Source of the DNA: Alphaproteobacteria bacterium
Lineage (GTDB): Bacteria > Pseudomonadota > Alphaproteobacteria > Rhodobacterales > Rhodobacteraceae
DNA: 15,155 bases
Direction: 5' to 3'
NCBI GenBank assembly: GCA_030830465.1
Contig: JAURMY010000097.1
Location: 1 to 15,155, forward strand
Below, piece after piece: positions 6,992-13,607 of the stretch. Under the pieces are notes generated by a model. That model saw nothing but the letters and a program-made list of their open reading frames with translations. It was not told the origin of the DNA and searched no databases. The position numbers and the translations under genes were made by a program. The stretch's first letter is position 1. The number at the start of each line of letters is the position of its first letter.

Positions 6992-8170
6992 ATGAATACG
7001 CACGACAGTCTGGACGTCGAAGTGCTGGACGCCATGCAGGGCATCCCGGCGGCGGAATGGGATGCGCTGGCCTGTCCCGGCGCGGGCCGCCCGGCAGATC
7101 CCTTCACCACGCACCGCTTTCTGAAGGCCCTTGAAGACAGCGGATCGGTCGGCGCGGGCAGCGGCTGGATGCCCCGCCATCTGGTTGTCAGGCGTGGCGG
7201 GCGGGCGATCGCCGCGATGGTGCTTTACGCCAAGGGCCACAGTCAGGGCGAGTATATTTTCGACCACGCCTGGGCCCAGGCCTATGAGCGCGCGGGCGGG
7301 CGGTATTATCCGAAACTTTTGTCCGCTGTCCCCTTCACCCCCGCCACCGGACCGCGGTTTCTGACCCTGCCCGAGGCGCGCGAAACCGGTCGTGCCGCAT
7401 TGGTGCAGGCGGCGGTTCAACTGGCATCGGAAAACCACCTGTCGTCCTTTCACGTCAATTTTTGCACAACGGATGAGGCGCAGGACGGGACCGCAATGGG
7501 ACTGTTGCACCGGACCGGTCAGCAATTTCACTGGGTCAACGAAAACTATACCGATTTTGAAGACTTTCTGGCGCGGCTTTCCTCGCGCAAGCGCAAGGCG
7601 ATCCGGCGCGAACGGCAAAAGGCACAGGCCTTTGGCGGCACCATCCATCTGTTGACAGGCGATCAGATCGCGCCCGAACATTGGGACGCCTTCTGGCAGT
7701 TTTATCAGGACACCGGATCGCGAAAATGGGGCACGCCCTATTTGACCCGCCGGTTTTTTGACGAAGTGCAGGCGCATTTGCGGGACGATACCCTGTTGAT
7801 GCTGTGCCAACGCAACGGGCGCTGGGTGGCCGGGGCGCTGAATTTCATCGGGCGGCAAACCCTGTTCGGCCGGTACTGGGGTTGCATCGAAGATCACCCG
7901 TTTTTACATTTCGAACTGTGCTATTATCAGGCGATTGATTACGCGATTGCCCATGGCCTGAAGCGGGTTGAGGCCGGGGCGCAGGGCGAACATAAACTGG
8001 CCCGCGGATATTTGCCCCACGCCACCCATTCGCTGCACTGGATCGCGGATGCGGGGTTCAAAAAAGCGGTCGCGCAATATCTGGAGGCCGAACGGGAAGC
8101 GGTCGATGAAGACATTGATATCTTGACCGGTTATGGCCCGTTCCGGCGGGACGGAAAGGAAAGCGAATGA
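6992..8170 (+). CDS. FemAB-like GNAT-superfamily acyltransferase (PF04339 / DUF482 family)
   Basis: Predicted 392-residue soluble protein of the 'peptidoglycan biosynthesis/recognition' FemAB-like family. Members carry a duplicated GNAT-type fold; true FemAB enzymes add amino acids to peptidoglycan precursors, but the reaction of this branch is not settled. Conserved-looking blocks are YYPKLLSAVPFTPATGPR (105-122), a very basic SSRKRKAIRRER (197-208), FGRYWGC (292-298), LHFELCYYQAIDYAI (305-319) and EAGAQGEHKLARGYLP (327-342). The start is ATG 6992; the frame runs back to 6854 inside the phosphodiesterase gene, but no good ribosome site supports an earlier start, and that at 6992 is weak too. 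Expression may depend on read-through from upstream. Its stop overlaps the next ATG (ATGA). The family is clear; substrate unknown. Confidence 0.88.
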   Translation: MNTHDSLDVEVLDAMQGIPAAEWDALACPGAGRPADPFTTHRFLKALEDSGSVGAGSGWMPRHLVVRRGGRAIAAMVLYAKGHSQGEYIFDHAWAQAYERAGGRYYPKLLSAVPFTPATGPRFLTLPEARETGRAALVQAAVQLASENHLSSFHVNFCTTDEAQDGTAMGLLHRTGQQFHWVNENYTDFEDFLARLSSRKRKAIRRERQKAQAFGGTIHLLTGDQIAPEHWDAFWQFYQDTGSRKWGTPYLTRRFFDEVQAHLRDDTLLMLCQRNGRWVAGALNFIGRQTLFGRYWGCIEDHPFLHFELCYYQAIDYAIAHGLKRVEAGAQGEHKLARGYLPHATHSLHWIADAGFKKAVAQYLEAEREAVDEDIDILTGYGPFRRDGKESE

Positions 8171-8463
8171 ACATTCCCCTGACAAATCAGGAACGCAAGG
8201 AAGCCCTGCCAGCCCTGTTGGCAATGGGCTGGACCATGGTCGAGGGCCGGGATGCCATCGCCAAAGAGTTTACCTTTAACGGTTTTGTTGCGGCATTTGG
8301 CTGGATGACCCAGGTTGCCATATTCGCCGAGAAATGGGACCACCACCCGGAATGGTCCAATGTTTACAACCGGGTGGCAGTGACGCTGACCAGCCACGAC
8401 ATCTCGGGCCTGTCCGCCCGAGACATCAAACTGGCGCGCAAGATGGATGTGCTTGCCGGCTAG
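8167..8463 (+). CDS. 4a-hydroxytetrahydrobiopterin dehydratase (pterin-4a-carbinolamine dehydratase, PhhB/DCoH family)
   Basis: Predicted 98-residue enzyme that dehydrates the 4a-hydroxy-tetrahydropterin formed by aromatic amino acid hydroxylases, allowing the cofactor to be recycled. The active-site block EKWDHHPEWSNVYN (55-68) and SHDISGLSARD (76-86) are intact. His 59, His 60 and His 77 align with the three catalytic histidines of mammalian PCD/DCoH. Length is typical. The ATG overlaps the FemAB-like stop (ATGA), making this the last gene of the four-gene unit. It ends 2 bases from the stop of the convergent peroxiredoxin gene. No phenylalanine hydroxylase lies nearby, so its physiological partner is unknown; PCD-like proteins have been linked to other pterin uses, including molybdopterin. 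Confidence 0.94.
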   Translation: MNIPLTNQERKEALPALLAMGWTMVEGRDAIAKEFTFNGFVAAFGWMTQVAIFAEKWDHHPEWSNVYNRVAVTLTSHDISGLSARDIKLARKMDVLAG

Positions 8464-8465
8464 GG

Positions 8466-8954
8466 TCAGATTTCTGCCAGCAGGGTTTCACCCGCCGTCA
8501 GATCGCAGGCCCCGGCCTGGGTTTCGAAATGCAAGACCTTGACCTCGCCGTTTTCGACATAGGCCGAAAACCGTTTGCAGCGATCGACAAATCCAATTGC
8601 GGGTGTCGAAAACTGCAGCCCCAGTTTCTTGGTCAGTTCGGCGCTGCCGTCGGCCAGCAATTCAACCCCGGCCTTGGAGGCGCCCTGCGCCTCGTCCCAG
8701 GATTTCATCACATAGACATCGTTCACCGAGATACAGACGATATGGTCAACACCTTTGGCACGAAAGGCGTCTGCTGTGCGGATAAAGCTGGGCAGATGGG
8801 CCGCCGAGCAGGTCCGTGTAAACGCCCCCGGAAGGCCGAAGATCACGGTCTTTTTGCCATCAGTCAGACTGGACAGTGAAACGGCCTCGAGGCCATTTTC
8901 GCCGACCCGTCCCAGAGTGGCTTCGGGCAGTTTTGCGCCAACTTCTATCGTCAT
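8466..8954 (-). CDS. Peroxiredoxin, Prx5 type (thiol-dependent peroxidase)
   Basis: Predicted 162-residue cytoplasmic peroxidase that reduces hydrogen peroxide and organic hydroperoxides. The peroxidatic site PGAFTRTCS places the catalytic Cys at residue 49, with Thr 46 in the usual position. A C-terminal Cys 150 in AGACDLTAGE falls where human PRDX5 has its resolving Cys, so an intramolecular disulfide is plausible. Two more Cys are at 74 and 126. The Arg in FTRTC replaces the Pro or Gly common in relatives. I start at 8954 because GAGGG lies just before it; the ATG-less codon at 8972 upstream would place that ribosome site inside the gene. No fused glutaredoxin domain is present, so an external thiol donor is required. 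It is divergent from the FAD reductase gene. Confidence 0.92.
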   Translation of the reverse strand: MTIEVGAKLPEATLGRVGENGLEAVSLSSLTDGKKTVIFGLPGAFTRTCSAAHLPSFIRTADAFRAKGVDHIVCISVNDVYVMKSWDEAQGASKAGVELLADGSAELTKKLGLQFSTPAIGFVDRCKRFSAYVENGEVKVLHFETQAGACDLTAGETLLAEI

Positions 8955-8971
8955 GTATTCCCTCTTAAGCA

Positions 8972-8999
8972 TTGTTTGTTCCGATGAAATCCCTATAGG
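8972..8999 (+). promoter_or_regulatory. Candidate promoter for the FAD reductase-rsmD unit
   Basis: TTGTTT (8972-8977) and TATAGG (8994-8999) are spaced by 16 bases and would start transcription about 25-40 bases before the reductase gene. The match to sigma70 consensus is moderate. The -10 element touches the left arm of the dyad at 8998-9019, which would suit repression or redox control. Confidence 0.35.
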
Positions 9000-9019
9000 T
9001 TCTTGCGCAAATGTGAACC
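8998..9019. promoter_or_regulatory. Dyad (candidate operator) in the peroxiredoxin / FAD reductase divergent region
   Basis: GGTTC (8998-9002) and GAACC (9015-9019) form a perfect 5-base inverted repeat with a 12-base centre. The centre contains an off-axis palindrome, TTGCGCAA. The spacing (TTC-N12-GAA) resembles sites used by LysR-type regulators, the family of OxyR, but no consensus can be claimed. It is positioned to affect both divergent genes. Confidence 0.35.
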
Positions 9020-9042
9020 AGAAAAAACGGATGGCACGACGA

Positions 9043-10245
9043 ATGTCTCACATCATTGTTATTGGCGCGGGTCAGGCCGGGTCTTCGTTGGTGGTCAAGC
9101 TCAGGAATCTGGGGTTTGACGGGCAGGTCACCCTGATCGGGGAAGAGGCCGCACCGCCCTATCAGCGGCCGCCCCTGTCCAAGAAATACCTGTTGGGCGA
9201 AATGGAATTGGAGCGGCTCTATCTGCGCCCTCTGGCGTTTTACGGCGAGCATAATATTGATCTGCGTCTTGGTGAAAAGGTCAAAGCCATTGATCCGGTT
9301 GCAAAAACCATCAAGCTTGGCGATCAGGTTCTGGGCTATGACCAACTGGCGTTGACAACCGGGTCGTCCCCCAGATTGCTGCCGGTCGGGATCGGCGGGG
9401 CGCTGGGCGGGGTCTATGCCGTGCGTGGTCTGGCGGATGTGGATGCGATGGCGCCAGAATTCGTTGCGGGCCGACATGTGTTGATCATCGGCGGCGGTTA
9501 TATCGGGCTTGAGGCGGCGGCCGTGGCCGCAAAACGCGGCCTGAAGGTCACGTTGGTAGAAATGGCCGACCGCATCCTGCAACGGGTGGCAGCGCCGGAA
9601 ACATCGGACTATTTCCGCGATCTGCATCAATCCCACGGTGTTGATATCCGCGAGGGAATCGGCCTTGTACGGCTGACCGGCCACAGCCGTGTCAATGGCG
9701 CGGAGCTGTCGGACGGCAGTCGGCTGGAGATTGATTTCGCGATTGTCGGGGTGGGAATCACACCCGCCACCGGGCTGGCCGAAGCGGCGGGTCTGACGCT
9801 GGAAAACGGCATCAGAACCGATGCCTTCGGGCGCACCAGTGTTCAGGATATCTGGGCCGCGGGCGATTGCGCGTCCTTCCCTTACCGGGGCGGGCGCATC
9901 CGGTTGGAATCCGTGCCCAACGCCATCGAACAGGCGGAAGTCGTGGCCGAAAACATGCTGGGGGCGAACAAGGACTACGTTGCAAAACCGTGGTTCTGGT
10001 CAGATCAATACGATGTGAAACTGCAAATTGCCGGCCTGAATTCGGGTTATGACTCGATTGTAACCCGCAAAGGGGAAAACGCCGTGAGTTTCTGGTATTA
10101 TCAGGGCGAAACCCTGCTGGCGGTGGATGCGATGAACGATCCACGCGGCTATATGATCGGAAAACGCCTGATTGAAATGGGGAAGTCGCCGGACAAATCC
10201 ATGATCGCAAACCCGGATAGTGATCTGAAATCATTGCTGAAATAG
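9043..10245 (+). CDS. NAD(P)/FAD-dependent oxidoreductase, ferredoxin/rubredoxin reductase-like
   Basis: Predicted 400-residue soluble flavoprotein of the class that passes electrons from NAD(P)H to a small iron-sulfur protein (rhodocoxin/putidaredoxin reductase-like). The FAD dinucleotide fold opens the protein (IGAGQAG, 7-13). PPYQRPPLSKKYL (38-50) and LALTTGSSPR (102-111) follow. The NAD(P)-binding Rossmann motif is IIGGGYIGLEAAA (148-160), and WAAGDCA (271-277) completes the FAD site. The C-terminal FWSDQYDVKLQIAG (318-331) is characteristic of the class. There is no CxxC pair and only one Cys (276), so it is not a thioredoxin-reductase-type enzyme. The start is ATG 9043, with ATG 9031 (four residues longer) as an alternative; both ribosome sites are weak. 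rsmD follows after 3 bases. The electron acceptor is not encoded in the window. Confidence 0.9.
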   Translation: MSHIIVIGAGQAGSSLVVKLRNLGFDGQVTLIGEEAAPPYQRPPLSKKYLLGEMELERLYLRPLAFYGEHNIDLRLGEKVKAIDPVAKTIKLGDQVLGYDQLALTTGSSPRLLPVGIGGALGGVYAVRGLADVDAMAPEFVAGRHVLIIGGGYIGLEAAAVAAKRGLKVTLVEMADRILQRVAAPETSDYFRDLHQSHGVDIREGIGLVRLTGHSRVNGAELSDGSRLEIDFAIVGVGITPATGLAEAAGLTLENGIRTDAFGRTSVQDIWAAGDCASFPYRGGRIRLESVPNAIEQAEVVAENMLGANKDYVAKPWFWSDQYDVKLQIAGLNSGYDSIVTRKGENAVSFWYYQGETLLAVDAMNDPRGYMIGKRLIEMGKSPDKSMIANPDSDLKSLLK

Positions 10246-10248
10246 CTG

Positions 10249-10818
10249 ATGCGTATCATTGGCGGGGCGTTTCGGGGGATAAGGCTGGCCGAAATCGGCA
10301 AGGGCGATGCGGCGGCGCATCTGAGGCCGACATCGGACCGGGTGCGCGAAAGCATCTTTAACCTTTTGCTGAACGGCGGCTATGGCGATGCGGTCAGCGG
10401 CGCGCGGGTTCTGGACCTGTTTGCGGGCACCGGCGCGCTGGGCCTTGAGGCGCTGAGCCGGGGGGCGAAGCAGGCCCGTTTTGTCGAAAACGGCCGGGTG
10501 GCCTTGGGCCTGTTGGCGCGCAACATTGAAATCTGTCATGCAGCGGATAAGGCCGCAATAATTCGCATGGACGCAACCCGGCTGATGGCGAACCCGGCGG
10601 CGGGTTCTGATCTGATATTTCTTGATCCTCCTTACGGCAAGGCGATGGGGCAAAAGGCCCTGACGGCGGCAATAAACGGCGGCTGGCTTGCGCCGGAGGC
10701 GCTGGTGGTGTGGGAGGAGTCAGCGGAAATGCCCACCCCGGAAGGCTTCACAAAACAGGACGCCCGGCGCTACGGCGATACGTTTGTGACCCTGTTGACC
10801 TTTGACGGACCGGCCTGA
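10249..10818 (+). CDS. rsmD: 16S rRNA (guanine(966)-N(2))-methyltransferase RsmD
   Basis: Predicted 189-residue SAM-dependent enzyme that methylates the exocyclic amine of G966 in 16S rRNA, near the P site of the 30S subunit. The N-terminus MRIIGGAFRG, with RPTSDRVRESIFN (26-38), is diagnostic of RsmD. The SAM-binding motif is VLDLFAGTGALGLEALSRGA (54-73) and the catalytic DPPY tetrapeptide is at 126-129. Length matches the family. It begins 3 bases after the stop of the FAD reductase gene and is almost certainly cotranscribed with it, although no functional link between the two is evident. Identification is firm. Confidence 0.96.
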   Translation: MRIIGGAFRGIRLAEIGKGDAAAHLRPTSDRVRESIFNLLLNGGYGDAVSGARVLDLFAGTGALGLEALSRGAKQARFVENGRVALGLLARNIEICHAADKAAIIRMDATRLMANPAAGSDLIFLDPPYGKAMGQKALTAAINGGWLAPEALVVWEESAEMPTPEGFTKQDARRYGDTFVTLLTFDGPA

Positions 10819-10836
10819 AACCGGCGCCCGAACCTG

Positions 10837-10884
10837 CGACAATCCCAACGCCACGCATATGCCAAGGCGGCACATAGATTGTCG
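10837..10884. repeat. Nested inverted repeat in the rsmD-recQ gap
   Basis: CGACAATC (10837-10844) is perfectly repeated in inverse as GATTGTCG (10877-10884). Inside it CGCC (10849-10852) pairs with GGCG (10866-10869). An RNA could thus fold as a two-tier hairpin beginning 18 bases after the rsmD stop. No T-run follows, so an intrinsic terminator is doubtful. It may be a 3'-end stabilising structure or a DNA-binding dyad. The rest of the 185-base gap shows no gene and no convincing promoter, only a TAATAT at 10957-10962 without a -35 partner. Confidence 0.4.
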
Positions 10885-11003
10885 TCTTCGGCGCGGCGGG
10901 ATTATGGCCGAAAAGATTAACGCCCTGACCGTGCCCGGCCCTTGTTCACCGATTCTTAATATGGGACAGTCACCGTCATCGCGCAGCTGCCAGATCAAGG
11001 GCC

Positions 11004-13046
11004 ATGAAGAGCCACTTTGACCTTTTGAAATCGGTTTTCGGTTTTGATGACTTTCGACCCGGTCAGGGCGAGATTGTCGATGCCGTGGCCAAAGGCCGGA
11101 ACGTTCTGGCCATCATGCCGACGGGCGGCGGCAAATCCCTGTGCTTTCAGTTGCCCGCGATTGCGCAAAACGGCGTGACCGTGGTGATCTCGCCGCTGAT
11201 TGCGTTGATGCGCGATCAGGTGCGGGCGCTGACCGAACTGGGGGTGGCTGCGGGGGCGCTGACATCGGGCAATACCGAAGAAGAAACGGAAGAGGTGTTT
11301 CAGGCGCTGGAACAGGGCCGTCTGAAACTGCTTTACATCGCGCCGGAACGGCTTGCCAATCCGGGCACCGCAATGATGCTGAAAAAAGTCGGCACCCGGC
11401 TGATCGCGGTGGACGAGGCGCATTGCGTCAGCCAGTGGGGGCATGATTTCCGGCCAGATTACCTGCGCATCGGGGCGCTGCGCAAAGACCTGAATGTGCC
11501 GCTGGCGGCCTTTACCGCCACCGCCGATCAGGAAACCCGCGACGAGATCGTGACCCGCCTGTTTGACGGGAAGCCGCCGGAAATTTTCCTGCGCGGCTTT
11601 GACCGGCCCAATATCCATCTGGCGTTTCAGGCCAAGGACAATCCGCGGGAACAGTTGCTGGCCTTCGCTGCGGCGCGCAAGGGCCAGTCGGGGATTGTCT
11701 ATTGCGGCACGCGGGCCAAGACCGAAACCCTGGCCCAGGCCCTGCGCGCCGAAGGCCATGTCGCGCTGTTTTATCACGCGGGCATGGACCCCGAACAACG
11801 CCGGATCGCGGAAACCCGTTTCAGCCGCGAGGATGGCCTGATCGTGGTCGCAACCGTGGCCTTTGGCATGGGGGTCGACAAACCCGATATCCGCTGGGTT
11901 GCCCATGCCGATCTGCCGAAATCCATCGAAAGCTATTATCAGGAGATCGGCCGCGCCGGGCGTGACGGTGCGCCTGCCGATACGCTTACCTTATACGGCC
12001 CCGAAGATATCCGGCTGCGCCGCGCCCAGATTGATGAGGGCCTTGTCCCGCCCGAGCGCAAGGCCGCCGATCACGCGCGTCTGAATGCCCTGCTTGGACT
12101 GGCCGAGGCGCGGCGGTGCCGCCGCAGGGTGCTGTTGCGCTATTTCGACGAGGCGATAGAGAAATGCGGCCATTGCGATCTGTGCGACACCCCGCCCGAG
12201 GTGTTTGACGGCACCGAGGTTGTGCGCAAGGCCCTGTCGGCGGCCTTGCGGACCGAGGAAAGTTTTGGTGCCGGGCATCTGATTGATATTCTGCGCGGGC
12301 TGCGCACCGACAAGGTGCGCCAGCGGGGCCATGACAGCCTGCCGACCTTTGGCGTGGGGGCCGATCTGTCCAAGGGCGAATGGCAGGCGGTGTTTCGCCA
12401 GATGATGGGCTATGATCTGATGCGGCCCGATGCGGCACGCCACGGCGCGCTTCGGATGACCGAGGCGGCCCGCCCGATCCTGCGCGGCGAGGCCACAATC
12501 GACCTGCGGCGCGATACGATCGTGGCGCGCGCGGCCCCGCGTCCCGAAGTGCGCGCGCTGGTGGCGGAAGAGGATGAACCCCTGCTGGCGGCGCTGAAAT
12601 CCAAACGCCGCGAACTGGCCGAGGCGCTGAAGGCCCCGGCCTATGTGGTTTTCCCCGACAAGACGCTGATGGAAATGGCGTCGAGCCGCCCCGCCAGCCT
12701 TGACGATTTCGCGCGTTTGCCCGGGGTCGGGGCGAAGAAACTGGAAAGTTACGGGCGGATTTTTCTGGACGTGATCAACGGCGCGGCCGCAGCCCCGATG
12801 CATCCGGCAAGGCGCAAACTGGCGGGTCAGACCGGGGGCGAAGTGTTTGACCGCTTGCAGGAGGCGCAGCGCGAATTGGCGCGGGGGGCCGGCGGCATCG
12901 ACAAGCCGCTCAGCTGTTCGGCGGCGCTGTTGGCGCGTCTGGCGGCGCTGCGGCCCGGCGATCTGGCCGGGATTAACAGGATATTAGGGCAACAGAGGGC
13001 AGAAAGATTCGGTCCCCGGTTCCTTGAGATTTTGCATGACATGTGA
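11004..13046 (+). CDS. recQ: ATP-dependent DNA helicase RecQ
   Basis: Predicted 680-residue 3'-5' DNA helicase of recombination repair (RecF pathway, fork restart). The helicase core has Walker A PTGGGKS (39-45), DEAH box (137-140), the RecQ aromatic-rich loop around SQWGHDFRPDY (143-153), TATAD (171-175), and motif VI QEIGRAGRDG (313-322). The RQC region carries the zinc site Cys 372, 388, 391 and 394, followed by a winged-helix stretch (about 400-510). An HRDC domain lies at about 521-595, with PGVGAKKLESYG as its hairpin. Residues 614-680 resemble a second, degenerate HRDC (DRLQEAQRELA, then RILGQQRAERFGPRFLEIL). Escherichia coli RecQ, at about 610 residues, has a single HRDC. AAGGG lies very close to the ATG, so the ribosome site is not ideal. 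Confidence 0.96.
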   Translation: MKSHFDLLKSVFGFDDFRPGQGEIVDAVAKGRNVLAIMPTGGGKSLCFQLPAIAQNGVTVVISPLIALMRDQVRALTELGVAAGALTSGNTEEETEEVFQALEQGRLKLLYIAPERLANPGTAMMLKKVGTRLIAVDEAHCVSQWGHDFRPDYLRIGALRKDLNVPLAAFTATADQETRDEIVTRLFDGKPPEIFLRGFDRPNIHLAFQAKDNPREQLLAFAAARKGQSGIVYCGTRAKTETLAQALRAEGHVALFYHAGMDPEQRRIAETRFSREDGLIVVATVAFGMGVDKPDIRWVAHADLPKSIESYYQEIGRAGRDGAPADTLTLYGPEDIRLRRAQIDEGLVPPERKAADHARLNALLGLAEARRCRRRVLLRYFDEAIEKCGHCDLCDTPPEVFDGTEVVRKALSAALRTEESFGAGHLIDILRGLRTDKVRQRGHDSLPTFGVGADLSKGEWQAVFRQMMGYDLMRPDAARHGALRMTEAARPILRGEATIDLRRDTIVARAAPRPEVRALVAEEDEPLLAALKSKRRELAEALKAPAYVVFPDKTLMEMASSRPASLDDFARLPGVGAKKLESYGRIFLDVINGAAAAPMHPARRKLAGQTGGEVFDRLQEAQRELARGAGGIDKPLSCSAALLARLAALRPGDLAGINRILGQQRAERFGPRFLEILHDM

Positions 13047-13060
13047 TTCTCGGCTATAGC
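13032..13060 (+). promoter_or_regulatory. Candidate promoter for the DUF2937 gene
   Basis: TTGCAT (13032-13037) and TATAGC (13055-13060) with a 17-base spacer. The -35 element lies inside the last codons of recQ. Transcription would begin near 13067, giving a short leader that includes the ribosome site of the next gene. Moderate consensus match, chosen by eye. Confidence 0.35.
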
Positions 13061-13097
13061 AGCGGTGTGGGGGCGTCCAGATGATATGAGGACGACC

Positions 13098-13592
13098 ATG
13101 TTCAAAGGCTTCTTTCCACTGCTTGCCGGATTAGTTCTGGCGGCGGGTCTGTCGCAGTTTCCCGAATTTTCCCAACAATATACCCAGCGTGTCGGCGGCG
13201 CTTATTTTGAGCTGAAAACGGTCGCGGACGGGTTTCGCGCCGATGCGGCGGCCAGCGACAAAAGCGTGGATCAGGCGATTGCGGAATATCGGGCCGCCGG
13301 GACCAAATTCTTCGACGACCGCGCCAACAGCGTTCAGGCGGTGATGACGCGCGAGGCTTTTTTGCGCCATCACTATGCGGTACTGGTCCATGGCAACGGC
13401 TATGCGCAACTGGTCGAATTCCTGCGTGCGCGGGATATAGACATGACCAAAGCCACGCTGGAGATCTTCAAACCGGCGATGCCGCTGACCTTTGAAGGGC
13501 TGGCCCATGCCGCTTTGGGCTTTTTGGCCGGTTTTGGCCTGTTGCAATTTGGCGGTGTGTTCCGCAGAAAGCGGCGTGTAACCACGGCGTGA
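13098..13592 (+). CDS. DUF2937 family membrane protein
   Basis: Predicted 164-residue small membrane protein of unknown function. A hydrophobic N-terminal segment (about 3-19) is followed by the family-typical QFPEFSQQYTQRVGGAYFEL (about 20-39). A polar, probably helical middle (40-125) comes next, then a second hydrophobic segment (about 129-154), ending in the basic tail RRKRRVTTA. Both ends would lie on the same side of the membrane, with the middle domain on the other. The basic tail suggests that the ends face the cytoplasm and the middle the periplasm. I start at ATG 13098 because GAGGA (13088-13092) sits 5 bases before it; the frame opens at GTG 13065, but that precedes or coincides with the likely transcript start. 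It lies between recQ and yaaA, with only 15 bases to yaaA. Confidence 0.82.
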   Translation: MFKGFFPLLAGLVLAAGLSQFPEFSQQYTQRVGGAYFELKTVADGFRADAAASDKSVDQAIAEYRAAGTKFFDDRANSVQAVMTREAFLRHHYAVLVHGNGYAQLVEFLRARDIDMTKATLEIFKPAMPLTFEGLAHAALGFLAGFGLLQFGGVFRRKRRVTTA

Positions 13593-13607
13593 CGATGAGG
13601 GGGGCGA

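Noticed and set aside
6926..7897. Long minus-strand open frame (323 codons) opposite the FemAB-like gene.
   Set aside because: Antisense shadow of a clear coding sequence, with no domain and low-complexity composition.
8755..9042. Upstream extension of the FAD reductase frame by 96 residues.
   Set aside because: It lies across the peroxiredoxin gene and its promoter region; the FAD fold should begin within the first ten residues, as it does from ATG 9043.
10802..11020. Short plus-strand frame (72 codons) filling the rsmD-recQ gap.
   Set aside because: Starts inside rsmD, ends inside recQ, has no ribosome site and no recognisable sequence; probably chance.
10995..11906. Long minus-strand open frame (303 codons) opposite recQ.
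   Set aside because: Antisense of the conserved helicase core; His/Gln/Arg-rich and without motifs.
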